64,000 nt of DNA from CAJXNP01 sp050305935 (GTDB taxonomy: Bacteria; Bacteroidota; Bacteroidia; Cytophagales; Cyclobacteriaceae), in the NCBI GenBank assembly GCA_050305935.1, contig JBNLGG010000013.1, positions 11,122 to 75,121 of the forward strand. Reading direction: 5' to 3'. A program made the translations under genes and the position numbers. Shown one piece after another: positions 33,892 through 42,721 of this stretch. Each line of letters opens with the position of its first letter. Position 1 is the stretch's first letter. Below the pieces are notes generated by a model. The model saw only the letters and a program-made list of their open reading frames with translations. It had not been told where the DNA came from and searched no databases.

Positions 33892-34446
33892 TTACCCTTC
33901 TTCCACTTCCTGGAGTTCCAACGTTTTTAGGTACTTTTTCACCATTTCCTGGTGATGTTGTGCATGATAGACGGTGAAATACATCATCTCTTTTAAAGTA
34001 AGTTTGCCCATTAAAGGATGAGGTATTATGACTTCCTCTAATTGGTCATCTGTGAATTTCTTCAATCGTTGGATGATCGTTTGGACATTCTTAAGCAGTT
34101 GAAAGGAGAGCTTTTCTTTTTGGTTAAATGAAACCGGCGTTGGAGTGAAAACAGTGGGGGACGAGCCATGGATTTTTAAACGCGATTTATACTTTTTTTT
34201 AAGTCCTCGGTAAGTTTTGGAAGCACGGTTGGCCTTGCCAAAAAGTAATGTTAGAATCCAGAAAGGTAGCAATAGCGCCAGACACAACGGCCTTGTTGCC
34301 AGTATCAAGTGTTTGTTATGCTGACCGGCCGTCCATTTTTCGCCCTGAAAAGAAAACGAATATTCCCGTTCGGAAAGCTGAAGCATGTAGTTGGAGAATT
34401 CGGAATATTGAGTGTGAAGTGCGTTGATAATTTCTTCTCTTTCCAT
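33892..34446 (-). CDS. DinB-like four-helix protein
   Basis: 184 residues. The DinB fold is suggested by QLSEREYSFSFQGEKWTAGQHNKHLILATRPL at the start and YFTVYHAQHHQEMVKKY near the end; the histidines at these two sites (GQHNKH, HAQHH) fit the metal triad of DinB/YfiT. In the middle is a hydrophobic stretch (LLLPFWILTLLFG) unusual for a soluble DinB protein. Function unknown; relatives include thiol-dependent transferases. In a bacillithiol-making organism a BST-like role is possible but not shown. Confidence 0.75.
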   Translation of the reverse strand: MEREEIINALHTQYSEFSNYMLQLSEREYSFSFQGEKWTAGQHNKHLILATRPLCLALLLPFWILTLLFGKANRASKTYRGLKKKYKSRLKIHGSSPTVFTPTPVSFNQKEKLSFQLLKNVQTIIQRLKKFTDDQLEEVIIPHPLMGKLTLKEMMYFTVYHAQHHQEMVKKYLKTLELQEVEEG

Positions 34447-34580
34447 AGGTTTATTAAAAAGTGGTTGTTTAAATCAATTGATTTTAGATTTTTTTTTAAA
34501 AGTGGTTTTAAGGTACTCCAAAAACAAATCTAATTAAAAAACAAGAAGGTTGTAATAAAAATCTTAGGGATGTTATAATA

Positions 34581-35162
34581 TTAGTCTAATTTTGTGATCG
34601 AAAAAATAAGAACCGGGTTCACAAGGTATTGACCTTTTTCCTCCATTTTCTGAATTTTTAATACGACATCCATCCCACTAGTTACCTTTCCGAAGGCAGC
34701 AAAGCCAAATCCATCGGGATTTCGTTTGCCTCCAAAGTCAAGTTCCGGTTGATCGCCGATACAAATAAAAAAGGAGGAAGTGGCAGTATTTGGCTCGGCG
34801 CGGGCCATGGAAATAGTTCCATTTTTATGTTGAATACCTGTCATTTCTGTAGTTTCAATGGCAATGGGAGGTAACTCCCTTCCCTCTGGCACATCTCCTC
34901 CCTGGATCACTTGAATTTTAATTTCTCTATCCGCTTCATTTTCAGGCGTACAAACCCGGAAAAATCTGGAGCTGTCATACAGGTGGTGGTTAACGTACGC
35001 CAGGAAATTTGTTACAGTCTGAGGAGCGTCATTGGAAAAAAGTTCCAATTCAATCTCGCCTAACGCTGTCGATATTTTGCATCGTGGATTTTCCTGCGCA
35101 AGAGCTTCAAATTGAAAATGGACGAAAAATGAAATAATACAGGTGAAAATGAATCGGGTCAT
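34581..35162 (-). CDS. secreted cyclophilin-type peptidyl-prolyl isomerase
   Basis: 193 residues with a signal peptide (FIFTCIISFFVHFQFEALAQ). The cyclophilin core is present: ALGEIELELFSNDAPQTVTNF, SSRFFRVC, IQVIQGGDVPEG, GTISMARAEPN, TSSFFICIGD, FAAFGKVTSGMDVV. Active-site R in FFRV and the Q in IQGGD are kept. It should fold exported proteins in the periplasm. It lies 22 bases after the alpha/beta hydrolase gene on the same strand. Confidence 0.9.
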   Translation of the reverse strand: MTRFIFTCIISFFVHFQFEALAQENPRCKISTALGEIELELFSNDAPQTVTNFLAYVNHHLYDSSRFFRVCTPENEADREIKIQVIQGGDVPEGRELPPIAIETTEMTGIQHKNGTISMARAEPNTATSSFFICIGDQPELDFGGKRNPDGFGFAAFGKVTSGMDVVLKIQKMEEKGQYLVNPVLIFSITKLD

Positions 35163-35184
35163 GATTTTTTATCTTGAAAATAAA

Positions 35185-36036
35185 TCATTCTATCTGTCTT
35201 AGCCAATTTATTACCGTGGCGGTGATTTGTTCCTCCTGTCCCCCAAATGAATGTCCGGTTGGAAAACTCTTCAGATGTGAATTAATCCCCAGCATTTTCA
35301 GTTGACGATGCAGTGGGAGTGTGTAAATCAGTGGATTGACAATATCATCGCTTTTACCGACTAAAAGCAAGACATTCCTACCGCCAAGCATGGAGGCGTT
35401 TTTTAGGACGGAAAAATTCTGCTGGTGCCGATAAACGTCTTCCACCGGATCTGCATAAAGAAAATCAATGGGACCGGTAGGCTTTTTGGCCATTTCATAC
35501 ACGACGGAATAAAATGAAGCAAGATAATTGTCAGTTTCCAATTGCCCGGCAAAGGTTCCAATGTCAAGCGCCGCGATGCCAATGATGTTTTTCACCTCAG
35601 GATTTTGAATTGCATACGCGAGGGCAATTCCGCCACCATAACTATATCCGGATAGTATAAGGTTGGTGGTGTCGAGTTTGTATTGTTTTATCACCGTGTC
35701 GTCCTTTAACCATTTTAATCCATAACGTACATCGGCCATGGCATTGTCGAGGCTATGTTTTCCTTCGCTTTGATAGCAACCTCGGAAATCAATGGTGAAA
35801 AAGTTAATACCCGCATCCGCTAATCTGGTACCAAGGTTCCATTTGTCGCCACTGTCCATGAACCCCGGCAGGTGAAAAACGGTGGGGGCATTTGGGATAC
35901 CGGCATAGTAAAAATATCCCTGGAGGTAATCTCCTTCGATTGCATAGCTAATTGTGTCGGGAGCCTTTGTCTGGGCGAATAATGTGCCCGAAAAAGCCCA
36001 AAAGAATAAGAGAAAGAGGATTGTTCTCATGTCCAT
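35185..36036 (-). CDS. exported alpha/beta hydrolase
   Basis: 283 residues with a signal peptide ending near LFAQ (residue 22); the start could equally be M3. The nucleophile elbow is GYSYGGG with S132; the acid is in VGKSDDIV (around 229) and the histidine in GHSFGGQ (around 263). HLPGFMDSGDKW supplies the oxyanion region. It resembles dienelactone hydrolase/BAAT-type esterases; the substrate is unknown. It is upstream of the cyclophilin gene and probably co-transcribed. Confidence 0.85.
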   Translation of the reverse strand: MDMRTILFLLFFWAFSGTLFAQTKAPDTISYAIEGDYLQGYFYYAGIPNAPTVFHLPGFMDSGDKWNLGTRLADAGINFFTIDFRGCYQSEGKHSLDNAMADVRYGLKWLKDDTVIKQYKLDTTNLILSGYSYGGGIALAYAIQNPEVKNIIGIAALDIGTFAGQLETDNYLASFYSVVYEMAKKPTGPIDFLYADPVEDVYRHQQNFSVLKNASMLGGRNVLLLVGKSDDIVNPLIYTLPLHRQLKMLGINSHLKSFPTGHSFGGQEEQITATVINWLRQIE

Positions 36037-36111
36037 TTTTGTAACGAAAAACTTTACAGAACAATCCCCGTGCCTGATATTTTATTTTTTTAAACTCAGT
36101 TTGAGAGAAGG

Positions 36112-38439
36112 CTAAAATTCAAGGGTGTACATCAACACCGGGAACATGGGTAGCTGTTTAGCTAGTTCAATTTCCTGGGTAATATTGTTGTAATATTCAT
36201 CTGTGACTCCCTGCGCATTTAATACGTTCTGGATGTCCAGTTTCAATTCCTGCCTAGTATTTAGCTTATTCCAACTATAGGTGAGCGATAAATCAACTTT
36301 CCAAATGTCGTCACCTTTTTCGGAGAATGCCTCGTTCTGTATCCATACCGTTCTCCCCAGCTCTATGCTGCTTTCCATGTCAATCGGGGTAATGTTTCGG
36401 GCGCCATAAAGTGAAACCTTGGTGTTCAGGCTAAGTACCTTGTTTTTGTCTCCTTTTTTCAGATAAAACTCCTTGCCAAACAAGACATTGCCAATGTAGT
36501 TGCCATTAAAGCGGGTCGGTCGGGAAATATTATCCATGGCTTTGTATTTGGAATCGTACAGACTTGCTGTCACCAGGTAGTAATAATTTCTGCTGAAGTA
36601 ACGCTCCAGGGTTAACTCCACGCCATAGTTTGTGGAGGTACCGGCGTTGATCAAACTTCGGTCGGTAAATCCTTCTACTTCATTGACCAGGGAGAATGAA
36701 CTATTCGGATCATTTTCTACCGGAATATCATAGAGGTCCTGGTAGTAGGCTTCTGCCTTAAAGTAGACATTATTCGAAATGTGTCGGTCGTAACCAAACA
36801 CGTAGTGCCTCGCCTTCATGAAATCCAATGTCATGTTTGGTCGGGCTGCATTGCCATTTTTGTCGGTGATGATCGAATAGTAAACAGGTAATGACGGTGA
36901 TTGTGAATGAATGCCAAAACCTCCGAAAATGGACTGGTCAGGACGGAATTGCCATTTACCACTGATTCTTGGCTCCAGACTGGAATGTGAAGTCAGGTCA
37001 TCATACATAAAATGCAATCCCGAACTAATGGTAAAGTTTTCTGCCGCGCGGTATTTCCAGCTCGCATAGGATTGTAGTAGTCCGGAGTTGTTATTTTCGT
37101 CCAGCCAGGTTTCCATTTCATTGGTTTCTTTGTTAAAAAAGTGCTGGTTAAACTGGTAAAAAAACCTGCTGTATTTGATTCCGGCTTTGATGGTATTGCG
37201 ATGATCGATCTTGCGGTTGATGGCAGTGGAAAAACGGAAGGTGTATTTATCCAGATCGTCATTGTAGTCATTGTAGAAATTTAATGAATCTGATGTCAAC
37301 AGGTAATCTTCGTAATTGCTGCCATTTTGTGAGGCCGATAAAAAAGATTCAATAAAGGTGTTTTGATTGAAGAAATAAGTGTGGTTCAGGTTAATCGTCC
37401 CAAATGTGGCCCTGTAATCTCCTTTTTGCAATACTTCTTCCGTGTTCTCTTCAAGGGTTTCTCCCTTAATCCCACTGATCCCGCCTAGCCCATACAGGGT
37501 AAACAGTCCGGCGTTTTTAGTTGGGAAGGCCAATTTAAACGAGAGGTCCTGATATTTTGGTACGCCACCGAAATCCACAATACCAAGATCATCCAGGATG
37601 GCCAGTGTAGAGTACCGGTAGTTGACCAGGTATGAAGATCCTCCACTCTTTTTAAATGGGCCCTCGGCGGTAAAGTCAGTACCCAGTATACCAGCTGAAA
37701 GCGAGTATTCCCTCTTTTCCTTATTGCCGGTACGAAGGCGCATGTCAAACACAGCACCCATCACGTTACCATATTCCGGTACGAATGCTCCGGTAAAGAA
37801 GTCTGAGTTAGTCAGCATAGAGCTGTTTAGTACATTGATAGCGCCACCGGAGGAACCTTCTTCCGCGAAGTGGTTTGGGTTTGGGATTTCAATACCATCC
37901 AATCTCCACTGTACCGTATTAGGTGAATTGCCCCTCACTACGATGTGGTTGGAACCTTCCATGTTTCCCTGTACGCCGGAGTAATTGGCCACCAACCGGG
38001 CAGGATCATTGAAGGAACCTGCATATCGCTTTGTTTCTTCAACAGTGAATGCTCGTGCGCTGACAATCGCCATTTCATTTAACACGTCACTTTCGTTTGC
38101 TTTCTCTTCAATGACAATTCCCTCCATTTGNNNNNNNNNNNNNNNNNNNNNNNNNNNNNNNNNNNNNNNNNNNNNNNNNNNNNNNNNNNNNNNNNNNNNN
38201 NNNNNNNNNNNNNNNNNNNNNNNNNNNNNCTCACCCTGAATGTCGGTAGAGGATCCCAGGATTGGATCACTTCCAATAACCACGACATTGGCTCCGATTA
38301 TTTCGGATTTACTATCCTGGTCAATGATTTTGCCACGGATGGTCTGGGAAAATTCCTGTGCAAACAAGCTTGCGGAAAGAAGAAACATTGCCCCCGTAAC
38401 AAGGGCAATGATGAATATTATTTTCTTATCACTGTTCAT
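36112..38439 (-). CDS. TonB-dependent outer-membrane receptor (contains an assembly gap)
   Basis: About 775 residues as drawn, including 33 unknown residues. A signal peptide (IIFIIALVTGAMFLLSASLFAQ) is followed by a carboxypeptidase-regulatory-like domain (IRGKIIDQDSKSEIIGANVVV, STDIQGE), cut by the gap. The plug domain follows (SARAFTVEETKRYAGSFNDPARL, NHIVVRGNSPNTVQWRLDGIEIPNPNHF) and then the beta-barrel ending in aromatic F. It imports an unknown ligand using TonB energy. No SusD-like gene is adjacent. The upstream neighbour on the same strand is the surface-repeat protein at 38468. Family members of this size usually have a longer linker where the Ns are. Confidence 0.9.
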   Translation of the reverse strand: MNSDKKIIFIIALVTGAMFLLSASLFAQEFSQTIRGKIIDQDSKSEIIGANVVVIGSDPILGSSTDIQGEXXXXXXXXXXXXXXXXXXXXXXXXXXXXXXXXXQMEGIVIEEKANESDVLNEMAIVSARAFTVEETKRYAGSFNDPARLVANYSGVQGNMEGSNHIVVRGNSPNTVQWRLDGIEIPNPNHFAEEGSSGGAINVLNSSMLTNSDFFTGAFVPEYGNVMGAVFDMRLRTGNKEKREYSLSAGILGTDFTAEGPFKKSGGSSYLVNYRYSTLAILDDLGIVDFGGVPKYQDLSFKLAFPTKNAGLFTLYGLGGISGIKGETLEENTEEVLQKGDYRATFGTINLNHTYFFNQNTFIESFLSASQNGSNYEDYLLTSDSLNFYNDYNDDLDKYTFRFSTAINRKIDHRNTIKAGIKYSRFFYQFNQHFFNKETNEMETWLDENNNSGLLQSYASWKYRAAENFTISSGLHFMYDDLTSHSSLEPRISGKWQFRPDQSIFGGFGIHSQSPSLPVYYSIITDKNGNAARPNMTLDFMKARHYVFGYDRHISNNVYFKAEAYYQDLYDIPVENDPNSSFSLVNEVEGFTDRSLINAGTSTNYGVELTLERYFSRNYYYLVTASLYDSKYKAMDNISRPTRFNGNYIGNVLFGKEFYLKKGDKNKVLSLNTKVSLYGARNITPIDMESSIELGRTVWIQNEAFSEKGDDIWKVDLSLTYSWNKLNTRQELKLDIQNVLNAQGVTDEYYNNITQEIELAKQLPMFPVLMYTLEF
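38131..38229. other. assembly gap, 99 Ns
   Basis: A run of N inside the TonB-dependent receptor gene. Its length happens to keep the reading frame. The true missing length is unknown. Confidence 0.99.
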
Positions 38440-38467
38440 TTCTGTATTGATTAAGGTTAGTTGGGAA

Positions 38468-39592
38468 TTAAAGTCTCACACCAAGGTTGAACCCAACATA
38501 GGTGGTCACTTTGTTGTGGGTATAGGTCTTTTCGAATGATTTCCAGGAAGGGGTGAAAGATTCACCTATGATGTTTCCTTCATTGTCTTTGATACCGGAA
38601 ACTGTCACGTTAAATGAAGGACCACCATAGATTTCAGTTCGTTCACCGATTTTATAAGAAAGGTCTACCTTCAGTTTGTTTAACATGTTCAGATTTTCCG
38701 TCCACCATTCATCTTCATTTACTTGCTGTGCGGTCAGGTCGACATTAACACCGAGTTTATTTGAAATCTGCTGATAACTACCCAAACCGATACCAGGCGC
38801 CCAGAATGTTTTGTTTCCTTTGGATTTATAGGAGACCATGTAAATATTGTACAACCATGGAAGCCCATTTTTCACAGTGAGGTTGGCATAGAAGGTTTCG
38901 TTGGCCTCCACTTCTACGCGGGTATATCCGTTTTTCACATAAGAAAACAAGCCAAGTACCGCTCCTTTTTCGACTTTGTCAGTTACGTTAATCAGCCCAA
39001 GCTGAAATCCATGTACTGATTTTGCGTAGTTTATCAGACCTACCTGTGCCCCGCTTATTTTTCCTGTCGCAATATTGGATATACCGGCTAGCTGCCATCC
39101 GTACACATTTCCACGTGTAATATTCGAAATACCTGCGGCCTGTAGGCCGTCCATTTTACCGCCAGAAATATTGGAAATGCCAGCTAATTGGAGCCCCTGG
39201 AACTTGTCCTCATTAAAGTTGGCAATTCCGGCAGCTTGTGCTCCAACAGATTCACCCTGATGGAAGTTGGCAATTCCACCCATCTGCAAGCCTTTTACAT
39301 ACATGGCAGATGTATTAAGTAATCCTGCTGCCTGCAGGCCATTGACATGTCCTCTGGAGATATTGGCCAGACCTCCCAGTTCCAAGCCATCCGTACCACC
39401 CGACATTCCAGCCAGGATGTTAAGGGACACATTATTGGTGTACTTGTAGGCGTCGATTCCGTTTGATCCCAGTGGGTAAACGAAGCTTACCTGGGCAGGT
39501 CGTTTGAATTGATCAGCTTGTTTATCCTGTGATTTGGCTGTGGTTATTAATCCGATGAATAAAAGGGCTAATAAAAATTTGATTGATTTCAT
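38468..39592 (-). CDS. secreted LA_2272-type surface-repeat protein
   Basis: 374 residues with a signal peptide (FLLALLFIGLITTAKSQ). Residues about 65-205 are at least seven tandem repeats of roughly 20 residues with the core GLQxAGIsNixxG (GLQAAGLLNTS, GLQMGGIANFH, GAQAAGIANFN, GLQLAGISNIS, GLQAAGISNIT, GWQLAGISNIA, GAQVGLINYA). This is the pattern of the LA_2272 surface-repeat family and suggests a stacked beta-solenoid. The remaining 170 residues look like outer-membrane beta strands ending in FNLGVRL. Function unknown; the outer membrane is likely. It lies directly upstream of the TonB-dependent receptor on the same strand. Confidence 0.8.
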   Translation of the reverse strand: MKSIKFLLALLFIGLITTAKSQDKQADQFKRPAQVSFVYPLGSNGIDAYKYTNNVSLNILAGMSGGTDGLELGGLANISRGHVNGLQAAGLLNTSAMYVKGLQMGGIANFHQGESVGAQAAGIANFNEDKFQGLQLAGISNISGGKMDGLQAAGISNITRGNVYGWQLAGISNIATGKISGAQVGLINYAKSVHGFQLGLINVTDKVEKGAVLGLFSYVKNGYTRVEVEANETFYANLTVKNGLPWLYNIYMVSYKSKGNKTFWAPGIGLGSYQQISNKLGVNVDLTAQQVNEDEWWTENLNMLNKLKVDLSYKIGERTEIYGGPSFNVTVSGIKDNEGNIIGESFTPSWKSFEKTYTHNKVTTYVGFNLGVRL

Positions 39593-39813
39593 GTGTTTAT
39601 AATTTGTTTTTCAGTAGTCACATGGAACCTCGCATTCTACTATCATGACTCTGTGTGTCGATTGTGTCATGCTCGGTTTCATGATAACTTGTCTTTGTTA
39701 AATTCACTCACTAGACAAACCAATCATTTTTTACCCCCATCGGGTACTTAAAAAAATTGAAAAAAAATTAATCGGGTAGAATGGAGAATGGCAAAACGCT
39801 CTAAAAAAGTCTC

Positions 39814-40200
39814 TTAATTTGCGTTTTTAAAGTGTTTTTCAATGAATTGAAGGAAGTCTCCGGAGGCAACAAATTTTTCCCAATCTTCCTTTGTTACGGC
39901 GGAGTACAGGCTTTTTTTATTATCGACTTTGGCAATCACGTAGCCGGTTTTGTTATCGCAGGAATAGTACCAGGCTGCCTGGAAGCCTTTGATCCGGTTT
40001 AATTTGAAGTCCTGTGTGTAGCGGTAAATTCCGTTTTCAACGGTAATGATTTGCTGTTCGACATTCAGACCCTCCAATTGTATTTCTGCACAATTGGTTT
40101 TTTGTGGTTTCATGTCAAAATTATGCTGGACGGTATCCTGGGCTTGCAGGAAGGAGATGAGTGTCACACACACAACAAATGATAAAATCCACTTCGTCAT
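39814..40200 (-). CDS. secreted protein of unknown function
   Basis: 128 residues with a signal peptide (WILSFVVCVTLISFLQAQ). The mature part has two cysteines (TNCAEI, YSCDNK) and a C-terminal stretch VTKEDWEKFVASGDFLQFIEKHF. I recognise no family. Its start codon overlaps the stop of a 36-residue membrane protein gene by four bases (ATGA), so the two are probably translated together. The 220 bases after its stop show nothing else. Confidence 0.6.
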   Translation of the reverse strand: MTKWILSFVVCVTLISFLQAQDTVQHNFDMKPQKTNCAEIQLEGLNVEQQIITVENGIYRYTQDFKLNRIKGFQAAWYYSCDNKTGYVIAKVDNKKSLYSAVTKEDWEKFVASGDFLQFIEKHFKNAN

Positions 40201-40307
40201 TTCCTCTTTTTTGGCCGGAATACCACGTACACGATGACCACAAAAATTATCAGCCCCACGATGAGGGCTAATAAATCACCTCCGGTCAATTGATCGACGG
40301 CATGCAT
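40197..40307 (-). CDS. 36-residue single-pass membrane peptide
   Basis: ATG at 40307 to TGA at 40197-40199. The product starts MHAVDQLTGGDLLALIVGLI, continues as a hydrophobic helix (FVVIVYVVF) and ends in a basic tail RPKKRK, a classic single membrane span with the positive end inside. It sits one base after the hslV stop and overlaps the next gene by ATGA, a spacing that argues for real translation. Function unknown. Confidence 0.6.
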   Translation of the reverse strand: MHAVDQLTGGDLLALIVGLIIFVVIVYVVFRPKKRK

Positions 40308-40308
40308 G

Positions 40309-40845
40309 TTACAGTGTTTCTATTACCAGGTTGTGGTTGGTGTAAATACAGATATCTGCCGCAATGTTTAAGCTTTCGGTAACGATATCCTTGGCAGTTA
40401 ATTTGGGGGCATGTTTTTTTAATGCCATGGCAGCAGACTGTGCATACATACTTCCAGAGCCAATAGCGGCAATATCATTGTCTGGTTCAAGCACGTCGCC
40501 AGTCCCACTCAGGACAAGGATTTCATCTTTATTGGCAACGATGATCATGGCTTCCAGCCTTCGAAGGTATCGATCCATTCGCCAGTCCTTTGCCAGCTCA
40601 ATGGCTGCCCGCTTCATATTTCCTCCGTAAGCGCTTAGCTTTTCGTCAAATCGCTCAAGGAGGGTAAATGCATCTGCGGTGCTCCCCGCAAAACCGGTAA
40701 CGATTTTCCCATCTTGCAGCTTTCTAATCTTTTTCACATTGCTTTTGGCCACATAGTTGCCCATGGTAGCCTGGCCATCGGCGCCAATGGCTACCTGGCC
40801 ATTATGCCTTACGGCGATGACAGTGGTCGAACGTACTTTAGTCAC
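40309..40845 (-). CDS. hslV: ATP-dependent protease HslVU, peptidase subunit HslV
   Basis: 178 residues, normal for HslV. The catalytic threonine after maturation is T7 (TTVIAVRHNGQVAIGADGQATMG), so the pro-sequence is MTKVRS, six residues long, instead of the single Met in E. coli. Other signatures: KIRKLQDGKIVTGFAGSTADAFTL, IAAIGSGSMYAQSAAMAL. It forms a two-ring peptidase that needs the HslU ATPase. No hslU gene is present in this window; it may be elsewhere. It is followed by two small membrane/secreted protein genes. Confidence 0.95.
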   Translation of the reverse strand: MTKVRSTTVIAVRHNGQVAIGADGQATMGNYVAKSNVKKIRKLQDGKIVTGFAGSTADAFTLLERFDEKLSAYGGNMKRAAIELAKDWRMDRYLRRLEAMIIVANKDEILVLSGTGDVLEPDNDIAAIGSGSMYAQSAAMALKKHAPKLTAKDIVTESLNIAADICIYTNHNLVIETL

Positions 40846-40876
40846 GATGAATAATTTTGGATAAAAATAATGGAAA

Positions 40877-40902
40877 TAAAAAACCCTGAAAAGCTTCAGG
40901 GT
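40877..40902 (-). terminator. intrinsic terminator after the PDH E2 gene
   Basis: Stem ACCCTGAA / TTCAGGGT (40883-40890 and 40895-40902) with an AAGC loop, just after the stop at 40915. On the minus strand a T-run follows. Confidence 0.85.
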
Positions 40903-40914
40903 CTATATATACGA

Positions 40915-42567
40915 TTAAACGAGTATTCTGACGGGATCTTCCAGTAACTTTTTCAAAGTTACAAGGAAGGCAGACCCTACAGCACCGTCCACTGTTCTGT
41001 GATCACAGGTCATGGTCACTTTCATTATATTTCCGGGAACGATCTGACCGTTCTTCACCACCGGGGTTTGCTTGATTCCCCCCACAGCCAAGATACATGA
41101 TTCCGGCGCGTTGATGATAGAAGTGAACTCCTCGATGCCAAACATTCCCAGGTTAGAAACTGTGAAGGTATTCCCCTGCATTTCATCCAACCCAAGCTTC
41201 TTCGCTTTGGCTTTGCCTGAGAATTCTTTTACCTCGGTAGATATCTGAGAAAGCGACTTTCCATCCGCAAATTTAACAACCGGTACTACCAGGCCATCTT
41301 CGATTGCCATCGCTACACCAATGTGGATGTGTTGATATTTTCTAATGCTGTTGCTTTCACTCACCCAAGAAGTATTTACCTCCGGATGTTTTCTCAGTGC
41401 AGCAGCAACTGCCTTAATAACGATGTCATTAAAAGATATTTTAACCGGAGCCACTTCGTTGATGCTTGCCCGTGCTTCAATGGTCCTGTCCATATCAATT
41501 TCCATAGTCAGGTAGAAGTGTGGAGCACCAAACTGGCTATTTGTTAGACCTTTTGCAATGGCTTTCCTCATTTGAGAGGCCGGCACATCTTCAAATCCTT
41601 CCTGATCTACCGGCGCCGCTATTCCACCGGTAACTGCTACCTGGGTAGACGGGGTAAAGTTTTCAATATCTCTTTTAACAATTCTTCCGCCTTCGCCGCT
41701 TCCTGGTATCTGTGCTATGTCAAAACCTTTTTCTTCCGCTAATTTCTTGGCCAGGGGAGAAGCTTTTACCCTGCCGTTGCTAGAAGATGAGCCTGTAGTG
41801 GCTGATGTTGCCTTTGCGGCTTGCTGGACAGCAGGTGCTTGTGTTGCTCCTTGTGCAATGGGCTCCGTTTTTGATTCTGATTTTTCTTCTTTGGCTTCCT
41901 CCGTTACCTCGGCCTGGTGTGCTTTGATCAATGTTTCATAATCAGCGCCTTTTTCTCCGATGACTGCAATGATGCCATCTACATCTACGGATTTCCCTTC
42001 ATCCACTCCGATGTACAGTAAGGTGCCATCTTCATACGCCTCCAATTCCATCGTGGCCTTATCCGTCTCTACCTCTGCGAGTATATCTCCGGATTTAACC
42101 GGATCGCCTACTTTTTTTAACCAACTGGCAATGGTGCCTTCGGTCATGGTATCACTCATTCGTGGCATGGTGATAACAGATGCCTTAATGCCAGATGTAT
42201 CGATGCTTACTTTTTCTTCCTTTTTAGCAGGAGCGGATTCCTGTTTTGGTTCAACCTCCTCCGATTTCTTATTTTGGGCAGATGAACCTTCAGATTTTAA
42301 TTCTTTTATAAGATCGTCAATATTTTCTCCCTTATTTCCCAGAATAGCGATTACACCATCCACGGGTACGGTTTCCTTTTCATTGACACCTATATGAAGA
42401 AGCGTTCCTTCCTCGTAAGCTTCCAACTCCATGGTAGCCTTGTCGGTCTCGACTTCCGCTAAAATGTCGCCGGGTTTTACCTGGTCTCCTACTTTTTTAA
42501 GCCACGATGCTATCACACCCTCTTCCATGGTATCACTCATTCGCGGCATTCTGATTATCTCGGCCAT
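40915..42567 (-). CDS. pdhC: pyruvate dehydrogenase complex E2, dihydrolipoamide acetyltransferase
   Basis: 550 residues. Two lipoyl domains carry lipoate lysines at K43 and K170, both in ETDKATMELEA. An Ala/Pro/Glu-rich linker and the E3-binding domain (about 267-305: KASPLAKKLAEEKGFDI, GSGEGGRIVKRDI) follow. The catalytic domain begins near 330 and holds the active-site motif DHRTVDGAVG near the C-terminus. It moves the acetyl group from E1-bound pyruvate to CoA. E1 and E3 genes are not next to it. Oxoglutarate or branched-chain E2 is less likely because of the two lipoyl domains and the ASQMRKAIAKGL start of the core. Confidence 0.93.
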   Translation of the reverse strand: MAEIIRMPRMSDTMEEGVIASWLKKVGDQVKPGDILAEVETDKATMELEAYEEGTLLHIGVNEKETVPVDGVIAILGNKGENIDDLIKELKSEGSSAQNKKSEEVEPKQESAPAKKEEKVSIDTSGIKASVITMPRMSDTMTEGTIASWLKKVGDPVKSGDILAEVETDKATMELEAYEDGTLLYIGVDEGKSVDVDGIIAVIGEKGADYETLIKAHQAEVTEEAKEEKSESKTEPIAQGATQAPAVQQAAKATSATTGSSSSNGRVKASPLAKKLAEEKGFDIAQIPGSGEGGRIVKRDIENFTPSTQVAVTGGIAAPVDQEGFEDVPASQMRKAIAKGLTNSQFGAPHFYLTMEIDMDRTIEARASINEVAPVKISFNDIVIKAVAAALRKHPEVNTSWVSESNSIRKYQHIHIGVAMAIEDGLVVPVVKFADGKSLSQISTEVKEFSGKAKAKKLGLDEMQGNTFTVSNLGMFGIEEFTSIINAPESCILAVGGIKQTPVVKNGQIVPGNIMKVTMTCDHRTVDGAVGSAFLVTLKKLLEDPVRILV

Positions 42568-42721
42568 AAAACTTGATTTTTAGCGCGACAAAATTAATTA
42601 AAAGAATGTTTTTATTCAGCCTTTCGCTAAAAAGTTGTCTATACTTTTTTAAATTATTTGTAATCAATTGTAAAAAAGGGAATTACAAAACCTATTTTTC
42701 TGCCTGAAAATTGTCAATTAT

